DNA of 35,539 nucleotides from Candidatus Rokubacteria bacterium GWC2_70_16 (GTDB lineage Bacteria > Methylomirabilota > Methylomirabilia > Rokubacteriales > CSP1-6): the NCBI GenBank assembly GCA_001788415.1, contig MGBV01000029.1, forward strand, positions 1 through 35,539. Reading direction: 5' to 3'. Made by a program: the position numbers and the translations under genes. This document shows positions 23,266-31,015 of the stretch, piece by piece. The notes under the pieces are model-generated. The model did not search any database. It worked only from the letters and a program-made list of their open reading frames with translations, and had not been told where the DNA came from. Position 1 is the first letter of the stretch. The number at the start of each line of letters is the position of its first letter.

Positions 23266-23484
23266 ATGGGAAACACCATCACGATCCGCCTGGAGCCGGA
23301 ACTGGAGAAGCGCCTCGACCGGCTCTGCAAACAGACCGGCCGGAGCCGTAGCGACGTCGTTCGTGATGCGCTGCGACGCCAGCTGAGCCTGCTCCGTTTC
23401 GAGGCGCTCCGTCGAAAGACGCTGCCATTCGCCGAGGCGCGGGGCTACCTGACCGATGAGGATGTCTTCCGGGACATCTCGTGA
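23266..23484 (+). CDS. Ribbon-helix-helix antitoxin
   Basis: A 72-residue protein from ATG 23266. Residues 4-10 (T-I-T-I-R-L-E) form the beta strand and K-R-L-D-R-L-C-K-Q-T-G-R-S-R-S-D-V-V-R-D-A-L the two helices of the CopG/Arc RHH fold, which binds operator DNA as a dimer; the C-terminal 25 residues would wrap the toxin. Its TGA overlaps the GTG of the PIN gene, as is usual for vapBC-like pairs where the antitoxin represses its own operon. A frame extension upstream to 23194 is not supported by a start site. Confidence 0.88.
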   Translation: MGNTITIRLEPELEKRLDRLCKQTGRSRSDVVRDALRRQLSLLRFEALRRKTLPFAEARGYLTDEDVFRDIS

Positions 23485-23882
23485 GGGTGTTTCTCGACAC
23501 GAACGTGCTCGTCAGCGCCCTGGCGACGCGAGGCGTGTGTGCCGATGTGCTCAGGGTCGTCCTGGCCGAGCACACCCTCGTCACGAGCGAGGTCGTGCTT
23601 CGAGAGCTGACCCGGGCGCTTCGAACCCGCATCAGACTGCCCGCCCGGGCGGTTGACGAGGTCGAACGCTTCTTGCGCGAGCACGAGGTGGTCCCGCAAC
23701 CGAGCGCACCCTCGCCCCTTCGAATCCGGGACGCCGACGACCGCTGGGTGCTCGCGTCCGCCGTCGATGCTCGCGCGGATCTTCTCGTGACCGGCGACCG
23801 GGACCTCCTGGACGTCGCCGCGGATGCGCCCGTGAAGATCGTGGACCCGCGAGCCTTCTGGGAGCTCATGCGCCAGCCCTGA
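23481..23882 (+). CDS. PIN domain ribonuclease toxin (VapC-like)
   Basis: A 133-residue PIN protein starting at GTG 23481 inside the antitoxin stop. Acidic residues expected for the metal-dependent RNase centre are present: Asp6 in F-L-D-T-N-V-L, Glu42 in L-R-E-L, Asp85/Asp88 in R-D-A-D-D-R-W-V-L-A-S-A and Asp107/Asp109 in V-T-G-D-R-D-L-L. The layout is that of the 'putative toxin, PIN family' group paired with RHH antitoxins. Activity is likely intact; the RNA target cannot be predicted. Just downstream lies decayed sequence. Confidence 0.9.
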   Translation: MRVFLDTNVLVSALATRGVCADVLRVVLAEHTLVTSEVVLRELTRALRTRIRLPARAVDEVERFLREHEVVPQPSAPSPLRIRDADDRWVLASAVDARADLLVTGDRDLLDVAADAPVKIVDPRAFWELMRQP

Positions 23883-23901
23883 AGTGCCGGACAGCGGGAC
23901 C

Positions 23902-23999
23902 CGCTGACGAGCGGCCTCGACATCGCGCTCGAGCAGGCCGCCGAGGCCTACCGCCTCTTCGACACCCAGACCACCGACACGGGCGTCGTCGTCCCGTGA
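23902..23999 (+). pseudogene. Relic of the 3' end of a zinc alcohol dehydrogenase gene
   Basis: The frame ends L-E-Q-A-A-E-A-Y-R-L-F-D-T-Q-T-T then D-T-G-V-V-V-P-stop, nearly the C terminus of the intact dehydrogenase at 22102-23154 (which ends G-K-G-V-F-L-P). The nucleotide match covers about the last 75-95 bases, with scattered differences. Nothing homologous precedes it beyond about 23900. It is the tail of a second, otherwise deleted dehydrogenase, or a diverged tandem duplication spanning the toxin-antitoxin insertion. Confidence 0.7.
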
Positions 24000-24104
24000 A
24001 CAATTGCCGACCTCGCGAGGCGCGCGATCTGGGCGTGATCCCGTCGCGCCGACGTGGCGATCGAGCGCTGAGCGGAGAGGTGACGGGCGCCGGGGTCGCG
24101 CCCG

Positions 24105-24473
24105 TCACGCGAGCCCGAGCGCGGCGCGCATCCTCCCGCGGACGAGCTCGTACACGGGGCGCACGGCATCGAGGTCCGCCGGAGTGTACTGGCCCCCTTC
24201 GTAGCGGGCTTCCTTCGCCTCCTTGTAGAGGCGCTCGAAGGGCTCGGTGATCTCCCGCGTCTCAGCCTGGGCGCTCATCTTGGCCCAGCGGTCGCTGTGG
24301 CCGGCGATCTGGGCGTGGCCCTGGCCGGCGAGGAAGGCGTCGACATAGTGCAGCGCGATGTGAAACCAGACGATGACGACCTACTCCCGGTATGGCTGCC
24401 CGGGCGTGTTGATGTGGGCGGCGAAGGCCTCGAAGCGTCCCGCGGAGAGAAGGTGCTCGTCACGCCCGGGCAT
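24105..24473 (-). pseudogene. HEPN-like protein gene interrupted by an amber stop
   Basis: ATG 24473 opens M-P-G-R-D-E-H-L-L-S-A-G-R-F-E-A-F-A-A-H and runs 30 codons to a TAG at 24381-24383 (P-Y-R-E-stop), after which the same frame continues V-V-I-V-W-F-H-I-A-L-H-Y-V-D-A-F-L-A to a TGA at 24105. Read through, it gives a 122-codon protein like small HEPN-fold proteins (the F-x-x-A-L-H-Y-V-D-A-x-L helix, then R-Y-E-G-G-Q-Y and a helical end). The stop needs only one change from TGG (Trp). Its start overlaps the end of the upstream gene by 14 bp. Family assignment is from motif memory and tentative. Confidence 0.6.
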
Positions 24474-24816
24474 GAGCCTGGGCGGCGATGGCGTCCTGGA
24501 AGAAGCGGAGCGCAACGGGGTGCGTGACCTTGACGGGGTAAGCGCCCTCCGGGATGAACTGGCGCGGATCGCGGCCACGCAGGTGCACGGTGGTGAAGTC
24601 GAACCCGATACCGCGGAATGCCTCCATGAGCCGGCATTCGGCAGTGGCCAGCCCCGCCGCGGTTGGCTCATCCTGAGTGTCCACCAGGGTCCAGAGCTGG
24701 AGCTCGGGGGGATCCATCCGGATGGTCAGATACGCAGCCACCACGTCGGTGAGGGGGCCGAGATCGAAGCGGAGCTGATCCTCGATGTCTTTCAGGTTGC
24801 TTGCCACGGCGACCAT
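24460..24816 (-). CDS. Hypothetical protein, possibly nucleotidyltransferase-like partner of the HEPN-like gene
   Basis: A 118-residue protein. ATG 24816 (V-A-V-A-S-N-L-K-D-I-E-D-Q-L) is preferred because GAGAGGG lies upstream; the frame is open to 24924 but that extension looks non-coding. The alternating strand/helix text (E-L-Q-L-W-T-L-V-D-T-Q-D-E, F-D-F-T-T-V-H-L-R-G-R-D) recalls small nucleotidyltransferase-like proteins that pair with HEPN proteins in MNT/HEPN toxin-antitoxin operons, but a clear G-S ... D-x-D motif is not seen. A remnant of a related gene end lies at 23181-23226. Confidence 0.55.
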   Translation of the reverse strand: MVAVASNLKDIEDQLRFDLGPLTDVVAAYLTIRMDPPELQLWTLVDTQDEPTAAGLATAECRLMEAFRGIGFDFTTVHLRGRDPRQFIPEGAYPVKVTHPVALRFFQDAIAAQAHARA

Positions 24817-25085
24817 ACTAGACCCTCTCGACGCCACGAGCGTCAACTCCGGTGCGGCTGCTGCGATGCCCGAATCCCCCTGCGCAGGGATAGCGCCGCG
24901 ATCGGTGAGCAAGACATCAGGCACTTATGGAGACGGGCGGCGTGGGGCTGCCGCCAAGCGTTGCCGGGTGCCAGGCAGGCCTGCTCCCGTCGCCTCCCCG
25001 TCAGCCGCCCGGTGCCCCGCCGTTGCGGCATATCTCGCGCTCAAGCAGCAAGAGCCGCCTCTGCGGGCTCCTGGCCCGGGTCTGC

Positions 25086-25530
25086 TTCAACGCCTCGCCG
25101 GTCACCGCCCATCCGACCGAGGCCCAGCTCTACCGCTCAGCCGCCCGGACCGGGGGCGCCCAGCTCCTCGACGAGGTGGAGACGCTCCGGGGCGACAAGG
25201 ACCGCCTCGACGCCCTGATCAGCGGCCTCAACGTCGGCGTCGAGCTGGGCGGGGTGGTGACGCGGCTCGAGAAGCGGGGCGAGCGCTTCGTGGAGGAGCC
25301 GGACGAGGTCCATGCCCCCGCGGGTCCTGGCCGGCATCATGGGCCTCGAGGACACGCTCGAGGACCGGGCGCTGCCCCTCTTCATGCTCCGCCGGCGCCG
25401 CTCGGACGCCCGTCGCGCGGCTTGGTCGTGCCACCGAGGGCGAGGCCCAGACCCTCCGCGACCAGTGCGCCCTCGCCGGCCTCCCGAACCCCCTCGGGAT
25501 CGCCCGGCGGCAGCTCTGGAACGGAGGCCG
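25086..25530 (+). pseudogene. DUF3631-like ATPase fragment broken by two frameshifts
   Basis: Three frames in succession read as one protein: F-N-A-S-P-V-T-A-H-P-T-E-A-Q-L-Y-R, with a Walker-B-like Q-L-L-D-E-V-E-T-L, to about 25305; then P-R-V-L-A-G-I-M-G-L-E-D-T-L-E-D-R-A-L-P in the next frame from 25318; then V-A-R-L-G-R-A-T-E-G-E-A-Q-T-L-R-D in the third from about 25413. This order matches the C-terminal DUF3631 region found with primase/helicase-like proteins of plasmids, phages and integrated elements. The Walker A part and N terminus are absent. It is a decayed mobile-element gene. Confidence 0.6.
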
Positions 25531-25575
25531 GCGCCGATGGTGTGAACAGCAGCCCATCATGAGGCTGCGAGCCCC

Positions 25576-26010
25576 TCAGAACTGACGGCACCCGCCGCAC
25601 GTCTCGAGAAACCGAGAGAAGCGCTGGAGCCAACGCTGATTCTCGGGGGGCAGCGACTGAGGGTCGCGGGCCTTCCGCCGCACGCCCTTGATGCTCTCGC
25701 CCGTCGGCAGGCGGATCGTGAAGGGTCCGGCGTCGGTGGCGCACAGGCACAGGTGCTCCTCGGGTCTCTTCACATCGGCCCGCGGCACTTTCACGATGTG
25801 CAGGGCCGGCATGGCGCTCCGGAGGGCCCGTGCCCACTGACGACACGTCGCGGCCCGTATTCGCGCTCCGTCGTTCCAGTCGCTCATCTCCCGGATGTCA
25901 CAGCCGAGACGGAGCAAGAGGGAGCGGAGGATGCGCCAGGTGGGCCGATTCACCGCGAACGACCTCGGGGAGCGCGTCTTCGACCGGACGGCGAGGAGAT
26001 CCATACCCAT
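25576..26010 (-). CDS. Hypothetical protein
   Basis: A 144-residue cytoplasmic protein. ATG 26010 (M-G-M-D-L) is the likely start, resembling small phage-associated hypotheticals opening M-G-M/I-D; an upstream in-frame ATG at 26058 has no better site. Visible features are a basic N-terminal half, R-L-G-C-D-I-R-E-M-S-D-W-N-D-G and a C terminus F-S-R-F-L-E-T-C-G-G-C. No catalytic motif is recognised. It sits between the frameshifted DUF3631 fragment and the CHAT operon, so it may be the last intact gene of a decayed accessory insertion. Confidence 0.55.
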   Translation of the reverse strand: MGMDLLAVRSKTRSPRSFAVNRPTWRILRSLLLRLGCDIREMSDWNDGARIRAATCRQWARALRSAMPALHIVKVPRADVKRPEEHLCLCATDAGPFTIRLPTGESIKGVRRKARDPQSLPPENQRWLQRFSRFLETCGGCRQF

Positions 26011-26071
26011 GATGGTGAGCACCCTACTCCGTGGGCCAGATGTCGCACAAGGGGCCATGCGGGCCTGGGCG

Positions 26072-28543
26072 TCAGTCGGGGACGCCGGTGAGGACGAAGG
26101 CGGCCCAGGCGAAGGGGTGCGGATGCTGCGCCAGCGTGGCGCGCCCGGCCTGACGGAGGGCCTGCGCGGGCCCGAGCCGCTCGAGGGCGTCGTAGAAGTG
26201 CTCCATCAGCGCGAAGCTCGCCCGGTCGTCCACCTTCCACAGGGTCGTGATCACCGCGGGGGTGCCCGCGTAGAGGAAGGCGCGCTGCAGTCCCACCAGC
26301 TCGTCGCCGCGCGAGAGCCGTCCGAGTCCGGTCTCGCAGGCCGAGAGCACCACGAGCCGCGCCCCGAGGTCGAGCCCGAAGATCTCCCGCACCTCGAGCC
26401 GGCCGTCCTCGGCGCCCTCGGGCGCCAGGAGCAGGGCCGAGGCCAGCGGATCCTGCTCGTCCAGGGCGCCGTGGGTGGCGAAGTGCAGGAGCGCGCTTCC
26501 GCCCGCGAGCGTCTTCACGCGCGCCTCGGTGGCCTCAGCGCGGACCAGGATGCTCGCCCCGGGGAAGTGGGTGCCCACATTGCGCGCCTCCCGCTCCGCG
26601 TAGCGCAGCTCGAGGGCGGGGCCGAGATCGGGGTTGCCCACGGCCACCGCGCGCGCGTCCCTGCCTCCGCCCTTGCCCTCGAGGTACTTGAGCACGCTGG
26701 CGCTGGGCAGGGTGGCCAGCGTGTAGTCCTCGACCAGCCAGCGCCCCCGAGGACTCCTGAGCGCCGCGAACGGCAGGTAGTGGAGCACGTCGTGCGGGAC
26801 GATGAGGAGCCGATCCCCGGCGAGGCGAGGGCGCGCGGCCGACAGCAGCGCGTCGTGGAGCCGCCGGCTGCGGGCCTGGACCTCGGCCAGCGCGGCGTTG
26901 TCGGCGATGGCGGCGCGGAGCTCGCGCACGGCCCCGACCAGGAAGCGCCGGCTCACCGGGAGCCGCAGCGACTCCACTGCCGTCCGCGTGACGATCCAGA
27001 GCAGCGTCTCGGGCTCGGTGACCAGGTACTCGAGGAGCGCCGTCCCCTCGGGCAGGAGGCGCTGGAGCTCCGCCAGGTGCACCGGCTCCACGCTCATGAG
27101 CGAGGCCTGCTCGCGGCTCTCCCCGCGCACCCGCTCGAGGAAGGCGCGGTAGGCCGCCTCGGCGGCCTGGAGGCGCCCGCGCCGCCACGCCGGGTCCGCG
27201 GCCGCCTCGTCCTCCGTCCCCGCCTCGCTCTCGGCCGCGGCCGCGCGCGCCTCGGCGAGCTGGGCCCGGAGGCGCAGCTCCTCCTCCACCAGGGCCCGCG
27301 TCTTCCCCTTGGAGAGGGTGGTGTGGGTGCCCAGGAGATCGAGGAAGGCGCGCGCCCTGGCGCGCTCGGCGAAGCCGAAGGCCTCCTCGCTCCGGCCCAG
27401 CGCCAGCGCCGCGCGCGCCGCCCCGTGATAGATCCCGAGCTTGTCCTCGAGATACCCGCTCCTGTAGGCGGCCTCCTCCAGCTCGCTCCTCACGTCCTCC
27501 ACCAGGCGCATCGCCTCGCTGTACTCCCGCAGCGCCTCCTCCCAGCGCCGGTCCGCCAGGTGGATCCGTCCCATCTCGGAGTGGAGCGAGATCAGCAGCC
27601 CCACCCGGCCGAGCCGTTGCGCCTCGGGCAGCGCCCGGGCGAAATGCTCGAGCGCGCCCGCGCTGTCTCCCCGCGCCCGGGCCAGCTGGCCGAGGGCGCT
27701 CACCACCTGCGCCTTCACCTCGGGCTCGCCGGAAACCTCCAGCGCTTTCCGGAGCGTGGCCTCGGCCTCGGGGTAATGCCCCAGATGGCGCTGGGCATTG
27801 CCGACGAGGAGGAGCGCCTGGGCCAGGTGGAGCCGCGCGGTCTGTCTCGGGCGCGCGGCCTTCTCGCTCCGGACCCGCTGCTCGAGGAGCGCCACGGCGC
27901 GAGCGCCCTGCTCCGCCGCGGTGGCGTGGTCTCCCTGGGAGGCCGCGACGCCGGCGAGCCCCCGCGACAGGCTGCCACTCCAGGCCCCGGCGCGCCGCTT
28001 GAAGGGCGAGGCCTGGACCAGCTCGAGGGCGGATTCGAAGGTCTGCCGCGCGCGCGGGAGATCGCCCACCCGGCGGTACGAGGTGCCCAGCGAGTTGGAG
28101 GCGCTGACGAGGGCCGCGGTGACCTCCACCGTCCGGGGCGCGTCCCGGAGCAGCTCCAGCGCCCGCGTCCCCGCGCGGATGCCGCGCTGGTACTCGCCCA
28201 GCCGCGGGGCCGAGAAGGAGGCGGCGGTGTGCGCGTGGCCGGCCTCCAGCGGCTGTCCCGCGCGCTCGAGGCGCTCGGCCTCGCGCTCGTAGAAGGCCAG
28301 GGCCTCGCGCCCCGCGCCGTGCTGGATGGCCGCGAGGGCATCGGTGGGGCGCAGACCGAAGCGCCCCTCCTCGCGGGGCGGCGGGGCGGGAGCCGTGATC
28401 CGGGCCCCCGCGGCGGCCGGGGCGGCCCTGGCGGTGGGCGCCGGCGCAGGGACAGGCGCCGCCGCCGACGCGCAGCCTCCCGCCGCCAGGGCCAGCGCGA
28501 GCCCCGCCCCCAGCAGGCGGCTCCGGAGGCGCCGCGCCGTCAC
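26072..28543 (-). CDS. TPR-CHAT caspase-like protease, predicted lipoprotein
   Basis: An 823-residue protein from GTG 28543, which overlaps the crotonase stop. Residues 1-24 look like a lipoprotein signal (R-R-L-R-S-R, hydrophobic core, A-G-G-C24), followed by an Ala/Pro-rich linker. From about 75 to 400 lie tandem TPR-like helices (for example Y-P-E-A-E-A-T-L-R-K-A-L, G-D-S-A-G-A-L-E-H-F-A-R-A-L). The C-terminal half is a CHAT domain with both catalytic residues: His691 in H-F-A-T-H-G-A-L-D and Cys736 in L-S-A-C-E-T-G-L-G. CHAT proteases are caspase/separase relatives, several of which act in bacterial immunity. A membrane-anchored, TPR-sensing protease fits; its substrate is unknown, and the operon of CoA enzymes is an odd setting. 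Confidence 0.9.
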   Translation of the reverse strand: MTARRLRSRLLGAGLALALAAGGCASAAAPVPAPAPTARAAPAAAGARITAPAPPPREEGRFGLRPTDALAAIQHGAGREALAFYEREAERLERAGQPLEAGHAHTAASFSAPRLGEYQRGIRAGTRALELLRDAPRTVEVTAALVSASNSLGTSYRRVGDLPRARQTFESALELVQASPFKRRAGAWSGSLSRGLAGVAASQGDHATAAEQGARAVALLEQRVRSEKAARPRQTARLHLAQALLLVGNAQRHLGHYPEAEATLRKALEVSGEPEVKAQVVSALGQLARARGDSAGALEHFARALPEAQRLGRVGLLISLHSEMGRIHLADRRWEEALREYSEAMRLVEDVRSELEEAAYRSGYLEDKLGIYHGAARAALALGRSEEAFGFAERARARAFLDLLGTHTTLSKGKTRALVEEELRLRAQLAEARAAAAESEAGTEDEAAADPAWRRGRLQAAEAAYRAFLERVRGESREQASLMSVEPVHLAELQRLLPEGTALLEYLVTEPETLLWIVTRTAVESLRLPVSRRFLVGAVRELRAAIADNAALAEVQARSRRLHDALLSAARPRLAGDRLLIVPHDVLHYLPFAALRSPRGRWLVEDYTLATLPSASVLKYLEGKGGGRDARAVAVGNPDLGPALELRYAEREARNVGTHFPGASILVRAEATEARVKTLAGGSALLHFATHGALDEQDPLASALLLAPEGAEDGRLEVREIFGLDLGARLVVLSACETGLGRLSRGDELVGLQRAFLYAGTPAVITTLWKVDDRASFALMEHFYDALERLGPAQALRQAGRATLAQHPHPFAWAAFVLTGVPD

Positions 28544-29313
28544 CGCCCCCTGAAGCGAGGCTCGCGCTTCTCGAGGAAGGCCCTGATGGCCTCGCCCGTG
28601 TCCTCGGTGGTGATGTTCACGCTCTGGGCCATGCCCTCGTGCTCCAGCGCCTCGTCGAGCGTCACCGAGAAGGCATTGGTGAGCAGCCGCTTGGTCAGCC
28701 CCAGCGCGATGGGGGGGCCGGCGGCCAGCCGGTCGGCCCAGCCGCTCACGAAGGCGTCCAGCTCGGCGGCCGGCACGACGCGGTTCACGAGGCCGATCTC
28801 GGCGGCCTGCCTGGCGGAGATCACCTCCGCGAAGAAGGCCAACTCCTTCGCCCGGTGCATGCCGATGAGTCGCGGGAGGAGCCAGGTGCCGCCCACATCC
28901 ACGCTGAGGCCGCGCCGGGAGAAGATCTCCGAGAAGCGCGCGGTGTCGGCGGCGACGATCAGGTCGCAGCCCAGCGCCAGGTTGCAGCCGCCGCCCGCGG
29001 CCACGCCGTTGACCTTGGCGATGACAGGCTTGGGAATGCGGTGCAGCGCCAGCGCGACCTCGGCCACATGCCGCATGGCGGTCATCGGCGGCCCCTGCAC
29101 GGGTGGGCCCGCCGAGAGATCGGCGCCCGAGCAGAAGGCATCGCCAGCCCCGGTGATGACGAGCACGCGGTCGGTGGGGCTCGCCGCCACCTCCCGGAAC
29201 ACGGCGAGCAGCTCGTTCCACATGGCGCCATTCATGGCGTTCTTCTTCTCGGGCCGGTTGAGCGTGAGCGTGACGACGCCGTTGGGCATGCGATCGAGCA
29301 GCAGGGTCTCCAT
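28540..29313 (-). CDS. Enoyl-CoA hydratase/isomerase family protein (PaaG-like active site)
   Basis: A 257-residue crotonase with AAAGGAC before ATG 29313. The CoA-oxyanion motifs are A-F-C-S-G-A-D-L and V-A-A-G-G-G-C-N-L-A-L. Neither catalytic Glu of classical enoyl-CoA hydratase is present (Asn111 replaces the first). Instead it has the R-F-S-E-I-F-S-R-R-G-L-S-V-D139-V-G-G block typical of PaaG-type isomerases, where the Asp moves the double bond or opens an epoxide. An isomerase role is therefore more likely than hydration. It lies 11 bp after the thiolase gene and overlaps the CHAT gene start. Confidence 0.9.
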   Translation of the reverse strand: METLLLDRMPNGVVTLTLNRPEKKNAMNGAMWNELLAVFREVAASPTDRVLVITGAGDAFCSGADLSAGPPVQGPPMTAMRHVAEVALALHRIPKPVIAKVNGVAAGGGCNLALGCDLIVAADTARFSEIFSRRGLSVDVGGTWLLPRLIGMHRAKELAFFAEVISARQAAEIGLVNRVVPAAELDAFVSGWADRLAAGPPIALGLTKRLLTNAFSVTLDEALEHEGMAQSVNITTEDTGEAIRAFLEKREPRFRGR

Positions 29314-29324
29314 GGATGTCCTTT

Positions 29325-30470
29325 CTACCGGTCGTTCGACAGGATGAGGGTGCCGGCGGCGGAGAGCATCCCGCCCATGCCGTTGACGAGCGACAGCCGG
29401 AGGCCCGGGACCTGGCGGGCCCCGCACTCGCCGCGGAGCTGGCGCGTGGCCTCGATGATGGGGAAGATGCCGTACATGCCGCTATGCGTGTAGGAGAGGC
29501 CGCCGCCATTGGTGTTGATGGGCAGCGACCCGCCCGGCGTGGAGCGGCCCTCCGCGAAGAAGGAGACGCCCTCGCCCGGGCGCGCGAAGCCCAGCGACTC
29601 GAGCATGATGGGCGGCCCCGAGGTGAAGGCGTCGTAGAGCATGATGTGGTCGATGTCGTCGTGGGTGACGCCCGCCATGGCGAAGGCCCGCGCGCCCGAC
29701 AGCCGAGTGGCCTCGCTGCGGGTGAGCCGCTTCATCTGCGTGAGCATCACGTGCTCGGTGGCCTCCCCGGTGCCGAGCACGTAGACGGGGGCCTTCGGGC
29801 AGTCCCGGGCGCGGTCGGCCCGGGTGAGGACCACGGCGCCGCCGGCATCCGTCACGAGGCAGATGTTGAGCACGTTGAAGGGGTAGCACACGGGCCGCGA
29901 AGCGAGGACATCGGCCACGGTGATGGGCTCGCGGCGCGCCGCCTTGGGGTTGAGGCAGGCCCAGGCCCGCGTGGAGACGGCCACCTGCGCCCACTGCTCG
30001 AGCGTGGTGCCGTACTCGTGCATGTGGCGCGTGGTGATCATGCCGAAGTAGGTGGGCGCCCCGCCGAAGCCGAAGGGCGCCTCGTACTGGCCCTGGAGGC
30101 TCAGATCGCGGCGCGGGCTCACGCCCACACCTGACCGGCCGCTCTCGCCGTGGGAGATCACCGCCACGTCGCAGAGGCCGTGGTGGAGCGCCGCCACCGC
30201 GTGCTCCACCATGATGATGAAAGAGCAGCCGCCCACGCTGGTGCCGTCCACGTAGCGCGGGGTGATGCCCAGCGCCTCGCCGAGCAGCGCGGGGGAGTGC
30301 TGGCCGGCCGTGAAGAGCCCGTCCACATCCGCGATGCGGAGCCCCGCGTCGCGCACGGCGTTGCTGACGGCCTCCAGGTGCAGCGAGAGCTGGCTCTTGT
30401 GCGGCAGCGTGCCGATCTCGTCGCTCTCGTCCACGCCCACGATGCAGGCGGCGCCGGAGAGCGCCCTCAT
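29325..30470 (-). CDS. Thiolase/SCP-x-like acetyl-CoA acetyltransferase family protein
   Basis: A 381-residue thiolase-fold protein. ATG 30470 overlaps the TGA of the DUF35 gene, supporting this start. Recognisable parts are I-V-G-V-D-E-S-D-E-I-G, D-V-D-G-L-F-T, T-S-V-G-G-C-S-F (the nucleophile-loop region), Y-D-A-F-T-S-G-P and N-T-N-G-G-G-L-S-Y-T-H-S-G. The type is the lipid-transfer/SCP-x-like thiolase that works with a DUF35 OB-fold partner, as in steroid side-chain aldolases and the benzylsuccinate pathway; such pairs can do retro-aldol or thiolytic cleavage of branched beta-hydroxy or beta-keto acyl-CoA. The partner is encoded immediately upstream. Confidence 0.9.
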   Translation of the reverse strand: MRALSGAACIVGVDESDEIGTLPHKSQLSLHLEAVSNAVRDAGLRIADVDGLFTAGQHSPALLGEALGITPRYVDGTSVGGCSFIIMVEHAVAALHHGLCDVAVISHGESGRSGVGVSPRRDLSLQGQYEAPFGFGGAPTYFGMITTRHMHEYGTTLEQWAQVAVSTRAWACLNPKAARREPITVADVLASRPVCYPFNVLNICLVTDAGGAVVLTRADRARDCPKAPVYVLGTGEATEHVMLTQMKRLTRSEATRLSGARAFAMAGVTHDDIDHIMLYDAFTSGPPIMLESLGFARPGEGVSFFAEGRSTPGGSLPINTNGGGLSYTHSGMYGIFPIIEATRQLRGECGARQVPGLRLSLVNGMGGMLSAAGTLILSNDR

Positions 30471-30901
30471 GGCCCCGCTCCCGCCGGCCGCGCCGGCCGG
30501 AAGAGGGGCAGCGTGATCTCCTCGGTGAGCCGCTCGAAGACCACCTCCACCGGCATGTCGCACCGGATCGCCCGCGGGTCGGGCTCGACGTCGATCAGGT
30601 TCGACATCATCCGCGGCCCTTCCTCGAGCTCGACCATGGCCAGGACGTAGGGCGGCTTCACCTTGAAGGCGCGATTCATGGGCTGATGGGCGATCTCGAA
30701 GGCGTGGAGCCGCCCGCGGCCGCTGGCCTCTATCCAGGCGATCTGTCGCGAGTGGCAGTGCGGGCAGGCGATGCGTGGGTAGAAGAAGCAGCGGCCGCAG
30801 TCGAGACAGCGGGGCAGCATGAGCCGCTGCTCCCTGAGGCCGTTCCAGAAGGGGGTCGCCTCGGGCGTGATCGGGTGAGGCAGCGGGCGCTCGGGCTCCA
30901 T
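30467..30901 (-). CDS. Zn-ribbon OB-fold protein (DUF35), thiolase partner
   Basis: A 144-residue protein with an AAAGGAG site before ATG 30901. Residues about 32-51 hold the rubredoxin-like zinc ribbon (R-C-L-D-C-G-R-C and A-C-P-H-C), and the C-terminal two thirds form an OB-fold with Y-V-L-A-M-V-E-L-E-E-G and M-P-V-E-V-V-F. Proteins of this type form heteromers with SCP-x-like thiolases and help hold the acyl-CoA. It is the first gene of the four-gene minus-strand operon and its stop overlaps the thiolase start. Confidence 0.92.
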   Translation of the reverse strand: MEPERPLPHPITPEATPFWNGLREQRLMLPRCLDCGRCFFYPRIACPHCHSRQIAWIEASGRGRLHAFEIAHQPMNRAFKVKPPYVLAMVELEEGPRMMSNLIDVEPDPRAIRCDMPVEVVFERLTEEITLPLFRPARPAGAGP

Positions 30902-31015
30902 CGGGCTCCTTTCCGTTTGACCGGTCTCTGCCGCGCCGGTAGCATACCCGCCTGGGCCGAGGCAGGACAAGGGCGCAGCAGGCGAGAGCGGAACGGAGCC
31001 AAGGGGAGGCGGCGC

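Noticed and set aside
24381-24383. Pyrrolysine at the in-frame TAG of the HEPN-like gene
   Set aside because: TAG also ends normal genes in the window (for example at 1846, 2979 and 11716), the family has no methylamine link, and Trp (TGG) fits the context; a point mutation is simpler.
25895-29347. 1150-codon plus-strand open frame
   Set aside because: Antisense shadow of the CHAT and crotonase genes; low-complexity, with no family motif.
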